Program-made: the position numbers and the translations under genes
Source of the DNA: JAPLGZ01 sp038318235
GTDB taxonomy: Bacteria > Chloroflexota > Anaerolineae > Caldilineales > Caldilineaceae
Assembly: GCA_038318235.1 (NCBI GenBank)
Contig: JBBQBY010000206.1
Location: forward strand, 1-11,519
DNA length: 11,519 nucleotides
Direction of reading: 5' to 3'
Notes under the pieces: model-generated
The model's input: the letters and a program-made list of their open reading frames with translations, nothing else
Told to the model about the DNA's origin: nothing
Databases searched by the model: none
In this document: positions 6,214-11,519 of the stretch, one piece after another
Layout: the number at the start of each line of letters is the position of its first letter
Position numbering within the stretch: the first letter of the stretch is position 1

Positions 6214-7239
6214 ATGAACACTCGTCGGATTTTGGGTCTGCTCATGATAGCCATCCTACTCGTGGCCTGTACGCGCGAGCGGTCAGCACCCGAAGCGACC
6301 GCGACGATCAAGCCGCCGGATGTCCCTGTCGCCGCCACGAAGAGTGGGACAGAACCCGACGTGACGATCCTCACACCGATCACAGACACAGTTAGTGCAG
6401 GCGTGGTCTCTACGCCTGCTGCCGACCAAACAGCCCAACCGGACGGACAATCTACGCCAGCCGCCGTCGCCACGGCGACGACTATGGATTATATTGTTAA
6501 AGCAGGTGAAACGCTCACGGTGATTGCCGCTGAATTTGGCACCGATGTCGATACCCTACGGCGGCTCAACTATCTGGTCGACGATAACGTCTTTTCTGGC
6601 CAAATTTTGCATATACCGAATCAGGCGGGAGGCAATCGTGGCAGCCAAGTGAATAGCGGTGCGACCCCCGATGGTAACGCTGAGGGCGTGGCAACCAGCA
6701 GCGCCCTTTACCTGTATACCGTGCAGGCAGGGGATACTCTGGGTAGCCTAGCCGAACGCTTTAACATCAATACTGTCAAGATCATCTCGGCCAATAATTT
6801 GACCAACCCAGACAATTTGTTGGTGGGCAGTAAACTGATCATTCCAGGTTATCAAGCGGCGCAAACCGAAGCGACGACGGATGAATCGGAAACCCCATCG
6901 GCCACCAGCAACGAAGGGGTGGAGCATATTGTGCAGCCAGGCGAAGGGTTGCTGCAAATTGCGGAAAAATATGGGGTAGATGAGGCGACACTGGCCGAGG
7001 TCAATGGGCTAAACAATCGCAATTTGCTGCGCGTGGGACAAAAGCTGATTATTCCAGGGGTCACCCCCAAAGAGGCCGCCAAAGCTCTGGGCCAAATTCA
7101 TATAGTGCAATCCGGTGAAAGTTTGGCCGGTGTTGCGGTACAATATGGCGTAACGGTCGATGAATTGGTGACGTTCAATAATCTTGCCAACCCCGATGCC
7201 ATTTATGTGGGCCAAGAGTTGATCGTTCCTGGACAGTAG
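6214..7239 (+). CDS. Secreted lipoprotein with four LysM domains
   Basis: From ATG 6214 the protein has 341 residues. A GTG at 6208 would add two. The Shine-Dalgarno AGAGGA (6197-6202) fits either start. Numbered from the GTG, residues 4-20 are a basic-then-hydrophobic signal peptide ending in the lipobox LVAC with Cys21, so it should be lipidated and held at the membrane. A Thr/Pro/Ala-rich linker follows (about 25-92). Four LysM repeats then lie at about 94-138, 168-214, 239-284 and 297-342, each ending in the typical 'vGq.L.IPg'. LysM binds GlcNAc-containing glycans, mainly peptidoglycan. No catalytic domain is present, so it is probably a cell-wall anchor or structural protein. The linkers between repeats are Thr/Ser/Glu-rich. 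It stands alone, with a promoter upstream and a hairpin after the stop. Confidence 0.93.
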   Translation: MNTRRILGLLMIAILLVACTRERSAPEATATIKPPDVPVAATKSGTEPDVTILTPITDTVSAGVVSTPAADQTAQPDGQSTPAAVATATTMDYIVKAGETLTVIAAEFGTDVDTLRRLNYLVDDNVFSGQILHIPNQAGGNRGSQVNSGATPDGNAEGVATSSALYLYTVQAGDTLGSLAERFNINTVKIISANNLTNPDNLLVGSKLIIPGYQAAQTEATTDESETPSATSNEGVEHIVQPGEGLLQIAEKYGVDEATLAEVNGLNNRNLLRVGQKLIIPGVTPKEAAKALGQIHIVQSGESLAGVAVQYGVTVDELVTFNNLANPDAIYVGQELIVPGQ

Positions 7240-7251
7240 GCCGGTAAAAAT

Positions 7252-7308
7252 AGTAAAACAGTAAAACAGTTGGACAGTAAAAACAATGTAGCTGTATACT
7301 GTCCGACT
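7252..7308. terminator. 8-bp tandem units and a hairpin between convergent genes
   Basis: AGTAAAAC occurs twice in tandem (7252-7267), followed in the same 8-bp step by AGTTGGAC (7268-7275) and AGTAAAAA (7276-7283). The third unit begins an inverted repeat: 7268-7279 pairs with 7297-7308 at 11 of 12 positions (GGACAGTA/TACTGTCC) around a 17-base loop. It lies between the LysM stop and the end of the dehydrogenase gene, so it may stop transcription both ways. No T-run follows on either strand, so the terminator role is inference. Confidence 0.45.
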
Positions 7309-7357
7309 GTCCTAGACTTGTTCCTCTGCCGTCCCCGGCACGTTACACCGATTTGGC

Positions 7358-8131
7358 TTATTCGGGCGTCACATAGGCGGCCGTAATGCCACCATCCACC
7401 ATGAACTCTGTTCCCGTCACAAAAGAAGATTCGTCAGATGCCAGGTAGAGCGCGGCGTAGGCTATCTCTTTGGCCTCACCAAAGCGCCCCATCGGAATGT
7501 GCACCAGGCGCCGTTGCTTCTTTTCCGGCGTATCGAGATATTTCATCAACAATTCGGTGTGCAATGGCCCCGGGCAGAGCGCATTGACTCGAATATTTTC
7601 GCGCGCGTGGATCATGGCCAACTCGCGCGTCATCGAGAGCACGCCGCCTTTGCTGGCTGTATAAGCGAGTTGCGGGGTGGCGGCGCCCAACAAAGCGACA
7701 AAGGAGGCCGTGTTGATGATCGAACCACCGCCGGCGCGGCGCAAGGCGGGAATCCCATATTTACAGCCGAGGAAAACCCCTTTAAGGTTGATCGCCATCG
7801 TTAAATCCCAGACATCTTCCTCGGTATTGATGGCGTCATCATCGTTGGCATGGCTGATGCCCGCATTGTTGAAAAGAATGTTCAATTTACCAAAGGTCGC
7901 TTCCGCCACGCTGACCATGCTTTCACAGTCAGCCGCTTTGGAAATATCCGCCCGCGCATACGTAGCCTGACCACCGCTTTCCTGAACCAGGGCTACGGTT
8001 TTCTGTCCAGCCTCGTCATTGACATCAACCACGACAATGCGGGCGCCCTCTTGGGCGAAAAGCAACGCGGTTTCGCGGCCAATCCCACTGCCAGCACCCG
8101 TGATCAGTGCGACTTTATCTTGTAATCTCAT
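7358..8131 (-). CDS. Short-chain dehydrogenase/reductase (classical SDR, NAD-type)
   Basis: The 257-residue length is typical of classical SDRs, which oxidise alcohols or reduce ketones with NAD(P). The cofactor motif TGAGSGIG is at 11-18, NNAG at 88-91, and the catalytic tetrad is N115, S143, Y157 and K161 (YTASK). Asp36 at the end of the second strand (VVVD) points to NAD rather than NADP. The C-terminal FMVDGG is also standard. The start ATG 8131 has AGGAG eight bases upstream. The gene follows the amidotransferase by 25 bases on the same strand, so it is probably the third gene of an operon for amine or gamma-glutamyl compound breakdown. The substrate cannot be read from sequence. It might act on a hydroxylated or aldehyde intermediate, but that is a guess from context. 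Confidence 0.93.
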   Translation of the reverse strand: MRLQDKVALITGAGSGIGRETALLFAQEGARIVVVDVNDEAGQKTVALVQESGGQATYARADISKAADCESMVSVAEATFGKLNILFNNAGISHANDDDAINTEEDVWDLTMAINLKGVFLGCKYGIPALRRAGGGSIINTASFVALLGAATPQLAYTASKGGVLSMTRELAMIHARENIRVNALCPGPLHTELLMKYLDTPEKKQRRLVHIPMGRFGEAKEIAYAALYLASDESSFVTGTEFMVDGGITAAYVTPE

Positions 8132-8139
8132 CGTAACGT

Positions 8140-8144
8140 CTCCT
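8140..8144 (-). promoter_or_regulatory. Shine-Dalgarno AGGAG of the dehydrogenase gene
   Basis: AGGAG on the minus strand stands eight bases before ATG 8131, inside the 25-bp gap after the amidotransferase stop. It confirms the start and suggests cotranscription. Confidence 0.7.
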
Positions 8145-8156
8145 AAAATTGAGGTT

Positions 8157-8867
8157 TTATCGTTGCTTGTGAACGCTTGCCGCAGCGACTAAGGCATCAA
8201 ACAGCCGTTGCTGGACCGGATCATGCATCGCGGTGGCTTCAGGGTGCCATTGTACGCCGATCAGCCAGCGATGATCCAACTTCTCGACCGCCTCGATCGT
8301 CCCATCAGGGGCATAGGCCACGACTTTCAATGTCTTGGCCGGATGGCGAATGGCCTGGTGATGCCATGAGTTCGGCACAGCTTGGGTTGTCCCAAAAATC
8401 GTCGCCAATTTTGAATCAGCGGCAATCTCGACCGCATGCGCAGCCCAGATGCTGCGTTCATCACGGTGTACAATTGCTTCGCCCACCACATCCGGCAGAT
8501 GCTCAATCAACGTCCCACCCAACGCGACATTCATCACCTGGATGCCCCGACAAATACAGAGGGTGGGTTGCTCATGCGCAGCGACCAAACGCACCAAAGC
8601 CAATTCCATTTCGTCGCGTTGAGGATCAATGCCATAGACCATTCGATGCGGCAAGCCATCATAATGTTCGGGGTCCATATCGGGTCCGCCCGACAGAATA
8701 AAGCCATCTAAGTGGTTCAAAAGTTCGGCCACCTGCGCCTCGCCTGGTGGAATCAAGACCGGAATGCCCCCCGCGCGCCGCACCGCGTCCACATATTCAG
8801 CCGGCAAGGTGTAGGCATTGTATTCATTGCGACCATACGTTGTAATGCCAATTAGAGGTGAGTTCAT
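8157..8867 (-). CDS. PuuD-like gamma-glutamyl hydrolase, class-I amidotransferase fold
   Basis: I start this 236-residue protein at ATG 8867 because family members begin with '(M)..PLIGIT'. The catalytic triad is visible: nucleophile Cys106 in CICRGIQ, His208 and Glu210 in GVQWHPE. The early LSGGPDMDPEHY (59-69) and the CRG elbow place it with peptidase C26 / gamma-glutamyl-GABA hydrolases (PuuD), which cleave gamma-glutamyl amides to release glutamate. It lies 231 bp after the glutamine-synthetase-like gene and 25 bp before the dehydrogenase, all on the minus strand. The frame stays open upstream to 9074 through a duplicated leader, giving a possible 305-residue product with a repeated VNQRSTERHNRK segment. 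I think that part is untranslated. No good ribosome site precedes 8867, which is unusual beside its neighbours. Confidence 0.88.
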   Translation of the reverse strand: MNSPLIGITTYGRNEYNAYTLPAEYVDAVRRAGGIPVLIPPGEAQVAELLNHLDGFILSGGPDMDPEHYDGLPHRMVYGIDPQRDEMELALVRLVAAHEQPTLCICRGIQVMNVALGGTLIEHLPDVVGEAIVHRDERSIWAAHAVEIAADSKLATIFGTTQAVPNSWHHQAIRHPAKTLKVVAYAPDGTIEAVEKLDHRWLIGVQWHPEATAMHDPVQQRLFDALVAAASVHKQR

Positions 8868-9043
8868 AAATAACCCAGGAATAAATTTACGATTATGTCG
8901 CTCAGTAGAGCGTTGATTTACGATTGACGATGGTGACATTGTTGACGAGATAGCTCGTGAATAAAAAGTCACCGGTGAGTTCATTAATAACCTATAAGAA
9001 ATGACTTTACGATTATGTCGCTCAGTAGAGCGTTGATTTACGA
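8857..9043. repeat. Duplicated leader segment with 38-bp identical core
   Basis: Copy A (8857-8923) and copy B (8974-9043) share an exact 38-bp core at 8886-8923 and 9006-9043, exactly 120 bp apart. Each core holds a small hairpin, CGCTC-AGTA-GAGCG. The copies also share the start-codon region (GGTGAGTTCAT, read ATGAACTCACC on the minus strand), so the amidotransferase start and its first four codons (MNSP) are present twice, at 8867 and 8984. The stretch between the cores differs in a few bases and small indels. This looks like an old segmental duplication, or two copies of a dispersed repeat, inside an operon. Confidence 0.85.
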
Positions 9044-9069
9044 AGCTATTTCGCCGACAAAGCAACCGC

Positions 9070-9097
9070 GTCAATCGTCAATCAAAGACCGTCAATC
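9070..9097. repeat. Short 7-bp repeats (GTCAATC)
   Basis: GTCAATC occurs at 9070-9076, 9077-9083 and 9091-9097, in strict 7-bp phase with an unrelated heptamer between. A related GATTGACGA is at 8922-8930. They lie just behind the glutamine-synthetase stop and may be the edge of the same repeat-rich region as the duplicated leader. Confidence 0.5.
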
Positions 9098-9098
9098 C

Positions 9099-10478
9099 TC
9101 AGATTCTCTCAAAATAGCGTTTTTGTTCCCAATCCGTCACGGCCATGTCAAAGGCGGCCTGCTCCACACGATAGGTTTTTGCATAATGCTCAACGACTTC
9201 AGCGCCGAGAACGCGTTTGGTAAACTCACTCGCTTCGAAAAGGTCTGTCGCATCGCGCAAAGTGCGGGGGACATGGGGTAAATGCTGCGCGCTGTAAATA
9301 TCACCCTCAAAGACCGCTGGTGGTTCAATCTGATTAGCAATTCCATCCAGGCCAGAGGCCAGCGCCGCCGTATAGGCCAGATAAGGATTACAATCGGCGC
9401 CGGGCACACGGCATTCGATGCGCAAACTGTTGCCATGACCGACCACGCGGAAACCCGCGGTGCGATTATCATGACTCCAAGCAATGCGCGTGGGCGCCCA
9501 AGAACCAGCTTGATACCGTTTATACGAGTTGATCGTAGGCGCATAAAAAACCATTAACTCGGGCAGATGATGGAGCCAGCCACCCAAGAACCAACGGAAG
9601 ATCTTACTGCCCATGACCGGGCCGAGCTTCTCTTGGCCAGCAAAGGCATTCTTGTTATCCGACCACAAGCTCAGATGAATATGGCTGCTAGAACCCGCGC
9701 CACTGGCCGCATATTTCGCCATAAACGTGACGCTAATCCCCATCTGATCAGCGATCTCTTTTAAACATTGTTTATAGATCGCATGCCGATCAGCCATCGT
9801 CAACACATCACTATACCGAACATTCAACTCATGTTGTCCCAGCCCCCATTCACCCTTGGAATTTTCAACCGGCACTCCCGATTGCTTCAGATGGCGACGG
9901 GCCGCCCCGTTAAACGCTTCCTCGCGCGTCCCCTGCAAAGCGTGATAATCTTCGATATACCACCCAGCCGGCTCCAATCCATGATAGGCTTTGCGCGCTG
10001 CGTCTCGATAGGAGTCCTGAAAAATGTAATATTCCAACTCGGAAGCCGCCATCGTTGTATAGCCCAACTGCGCCCCCTGTTCAATCTGACGCCGCAACAT
10101 CGAACGCGGGGCTACGGTGACCGGTTGATGCGCAGCTTCATCTTCGACATCACAAATCACCAGCGCGGTCCGTTCGAGCCAACTGGCGATGCGCAAAGTC
10201 TGTAGATCGGGCACCAGATGAAAGTCACCATAACCACGTTCCCAGTTGGCAAAACGATAACCAGGCACCGGTTCCATCTCCATATCCACCGTCAATAGAT
10301 AATCACAACCGTGTGTACCATCTTTGGCCGTCTCATCTAAGAAAAATTCCGCATCAAACCGTTTGCCCAAAAAACGCCCATAGTGATCAGTAAAGACGAC
10401 CAGCACGGTATCAATTACGCCACGATTGACATGCTCGGTCAGTTGCTCTAACGTCAACATACCTTGGATTGGTACCAT
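9099..10478 (-). CDS. Glutamine-synthetase-family gamma-glutamyl-amine ligase (PuuA/GlnA4-like)
   Basis: The protein has 459 residues. It has the full catalytic core of the glutamine synthetase family: SELEYYIF with metal ligands E147 and E149, NSKGEWGLGQHE with E210 and E217, GAGSSSHIHLS with H266, NSYKR with R321, SHDNR with R339, and RIECRVPGADCNPYL with E355 and R357. Length, the short N-terminal beta-grasp domain (VFTDHYGRFLGKR) and the DNRTAGFRVVG variant are closer to gamma-glutamylpolyamine, ethanolamine or monoamine synthetases than to true GlnA. Such enzymes use ATP to join glutamate to an amine. A PuuD-like hydrolase follows in the same direction, which supports a gamma-glutamylation pathway. 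ATG 10478 is preceded by AGGAAGAG; a Met at residue 7 is an alternative start. The amine substrate is unknown. Confidence 0.92.
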   Translation of the reverse strand: MVPIQGMLTLEQLTEHVNRGVIDTVLVVFTDHYGRFLGKRFDAEFFLDETAKDGTHGCDYLLTVDMEMEPVPGYRFANWERGYGDFHLVPDLQTLRIASWLERTALVICDVEDEAAHQPVTVAPRSMLRRQIEQGAQLGYTTMAASELEYYIFQDSYRDAARKAYHGLEPAGWYIEDYHALQGTREEAFNGAARRHLKQSGVPVENSKGEWGLGQHELNVRYSDVLTMADRHAIYKQCLKEIADQMGISVTFMAKYAASGAGSSSHIHLSLWSDNKNAFAGQEKLGPVMGSKIFRWFLGGWLHHLPELMVFYAPTINSYKRYQAGSWAPTRIAWSHDNRTAGFRVVGHGNSLRIECRVPGADCNPYLAYTAALASGLDGIANQIEPPAVFEGDIYSAQHLPHVPRTLRDATDLFEASEFTKRVLGAEVVEHYAKTYRVEQAAFDMAVTDWEQKRYFERI

Positions 10479-10524
10479 GTATCATCTCTTCCTATTGATA
10501 TTTAATTTGAATGGCTTTTGCGGC

Positions 10525-10554
10525 AATGTAACATATCAATCTAAAAGCTGTCAA
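10525..10554 (-). promoter_or_regulatory. Candidate promoter of the gamma-glutamyl-amine operon
   Basis: On the minus strand a perfect TTGACA (10554-10549) is followed after 18 bases by TACATT (10530-10525, 4/6). The leader would be about 40 nt. It lies only 17 bp from the ISAs1 left end, so the insertion has just spared it or has placed a new upstream context next to it. Confidence 0.45.
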
Positions 10555-10570
10555 ACAAACTTGGCTTATC

Positions 10571-10587
10571 CAGGGCATCGCAAAAGT
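10571..10587 (+). repeat. Left terminal inverted repeat of the ISAs1 element
   Basis: The sequence CAGGGCATCGCAAAAGT lies 97 bases before the transposase ATG. Its match to the terminal repeat of the other ISAs1 remnant marks it as the element boundary. Confidence 0.7.
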
Positions 10588-10623
10588 GCGATACGAAGGA
10601 TAAGAAAAGGAAATGACAAAATA

Positions 10624-10679
10624 ACTCCTCGCCCGGTAAACTGAAGGTGTTCAAAGCCGAAGTTAACCAGGAAAGGAGT
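10624..10679 (+). promoter_or_regulatory. Possible hairpin hiding the transposase ribosome-binding site
   Basis: ACTCCT (10624-10629) is the exact complement of AGGAGT (10674-10679), which contains the transposase Shine-Dalgarno site five bases before ATG 10684. Transcripts entering from outside the element could pair here and block translation, a known trick in insertion sequences. Only six base pairs across a 44-base loop are seen, so support is weak. Confidence 0.25.
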
Positions 10680-10683
10680 CAAA

Positions 10684-11519
10684 ATGGAGTTTAGCACATT
10701 GGTGGCGGATCTGCATGTGGCTGGGTGCGCCAAAGAACCCGATATCCGGAGTATTTATCAGGCGCTGCAAGGGGTGAGCGATGGCCGCGCAAGACGCGGC
10801 AGACGCTACATGGCCGCGGTGGGCTTGACGATTATCTTGTTGGCGAAGTTAGCCGGGGAGCAAAGTTTGCGAGGGATTGCGCAGTGGGCACGGCTGCGGC
10901 AGGCGTGGTTGGTGGAAGCGTTACGCGTGAAAGCGGGAAAATTGCCGTGTGCGAATACCTATCGGTATCTGTGTGACCATATTGACCTGGGCGAGTTGAA
11001 CGAAGCGTTAGGCCAGTGCTTTGCGGCCAGGCGGCCCACGCATCTAGCCTTGGATGGCAAAAGCTTACACGGGACGCGGCGTAGCGGCATCGATCCCAAA
11101 CTGACCGTGCATGTGGTTGGGTTATATAATGTGGACGAACAATCTATGTGGCGGCAACGGGCCGTGGCGGCAAAGGCCAGGAACGGCGGGCGGCCAGCGA
11201 GTTAATCGCCGGCTTAGACCTGCATGGCTGTGTGGTCAGTGCCGATGCCTTACATACCCAACGCTGCCGGGCCCAAGCACTGCTTGACCGTGGCGGCGAC
11301 TATTTGCTGACGGCCAAACGCAATCAGGCCGAGTTGCGCGAGGCGCGCCCAGTGGGCACCCGCGTGCTCTTTAGTCAGGTGCCACGGCCTTACCTCTGCC
11401 CAGAACAACAGGCGCACAGCGTCGATAAACAGCATGGCCGGCTGGAGGTGCGTCATTTGCGCGTCAGCAGCGAACTCAGTGCCTACCTTGCCCCGCATTG
11501 GCCGCAGATCGCCCAAGTC
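10684..11519 (+). pseudogene. ISAs1-family DDE transposase, one-base frameshift, 3' end outside the window
   Basis: The first part (10684 to about 11167) gives MEFSTLVADL..., with the ISAs1 N-terminal domain GRARRGRRYMAAVGLTIILL..LAGEQSLRGIAQW and then the first catalytic Asp, D124 in LALDGKSLHG. This frame stops at 11203-11205. Homology continues in the third frame from GKGQERRAASELIAGL at 11169, through the second Asp (SADALHTQR, codon 11244-11246) and GGDYLLTAKRNQ, to the window end. One extra G in the GCGG run at 11167-11170 would join the halves as RAVAGKGQERR. ISAs1 transposases are normally a single frame, so this is a likely one-base deletion. The catalytic Glu lies beyond the window. 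AAGGAG precedes the start by five bases. Confidence 0.88.

Larger units (their letters stand above)
10571..11519 (+). mobile_element. ISAs1-family insertion sequence, left end and most of the transposase
   Basis: The left terminal repeat CAGGGCATCGCAAAAGT is at 10571-10587 and matches the right repeat of the remnant at 6103-6119 at 13 of 17 positions. A 96-bp leader and the transposase follow, and the element runs out of the window, so its right end and target duplication cannot be seen. Just inside the end, ATCGCA and TGCGAT (10577-10592) form a perfect hairpin. The non-coding stretch 10588-10683 shows no gene. Confidence 0.8.

Noticed and set aside
8177..8701. Plus-strand 174-residue frame
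   Set aside because: It is antisense to the amidotransferase with its complete Cys-His-Glu triad; its composition looks non-coding.
8157..9074. Amidotransferase starting at 9074 with 305 residues
   Set aside because: The extra 69 residues are encoded by a repeated non-coding-looking leader and have no family counterpart. The normal N-terminus begins at 8867.
8857..9097. CRISPR array
   Set aside because: There are only two long copies 120 bp apart and three 7-bp units. Repeat and spacer sizes are not CRISPR-like and no cas genes are present.
11250..11516. Minus-strand 88-residue frame at the window end
   Set aside because: The plus strand here continues the ISAs1 transposase after the frameshift.
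1..11519. tRNA, rRNA or riboswitch genes
   Set aside because: I looked for cloverleaf-like and known conserved RNA patterns by eye and saw none. Small RNAs cannot be excluded without a covariance search.

Overview
The window looks like an ordinary chromosomal segment of an environmental bacterium. Chloroflexota (Anaerolineae/Caldilineae-like) is my best guess. It rests on the overall style of the proteins, a multi-LysM lipoprotein, ISAs1 and IS605-type insertion sequences, and intergenic spaces rich in short repeats. The taxon is an inference and no marker gene is present.

Layout. (1) 1-174: C-terminal end of a YceI-like protein, plus strand. (2) 211-318: a long imperfect inverted repeat between convergent genes. 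(3) 331-4033, minus strand: a two-gene operon for a heterodimeric type-I ABC exporter. The first gene has a degenerate ATPase site and the second carries the consensus Walker B and switch residues. (4) 4034-4341: divergent spacer with the ABC promoter and a MITE-like element with perfect 24-bp inverted arms. (5) 4342-5079: an RraA/HMG-aldolase-fold enzyme. (6) 5117-6119: a wrecked locus. It holds a frameshifted antitoxin-like gene, a PIN toxin cut off after about 35 codons, the N-terminal part of a TnpB protein, and the C-terminal end plus terminal inverted repeat of an ISAs1 transposase. (7) 6214-7239: a secreted lipoprotein with four LysM domains. (8) 7358-10478, minus strand: a likely three-gene operon of a glutamine-synthetase-like gamma-glutamyl-amine ligase, a PuuD-like class-I amidotransferase hydrolase and an NAD-type short-chain dehydrogenase. 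A duplicated leader segment lies between the first two genes. (9) 10571-11519: the left end and most of the transposase of an ISAs1 element, carrying a single-base frameshift and cut by the window edge.

How the genes work together. The two ABC half-transporters overlap by 14 nt and have complementary active-site changes, so they almost certainly form one asymmetric pump. The ligase and hydrolase recall the gamma-glutamylation route for putrescine and other amines: the amine is capped with glutamate, oxidised, then released by the hydrolase. The usual oxidase and aldehyde dehydrogenase are absent here; an SDR takes the third slot. The mobile debris and the four or more unrelated intergenic repeat families suggest a genome with heavy past traffic of small elements. 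I did not find a clearly new biological system. The amine operon with its duplicated leader and the layered toxin/TnpB/ISAs1 scar are the parts most worth a closer look.
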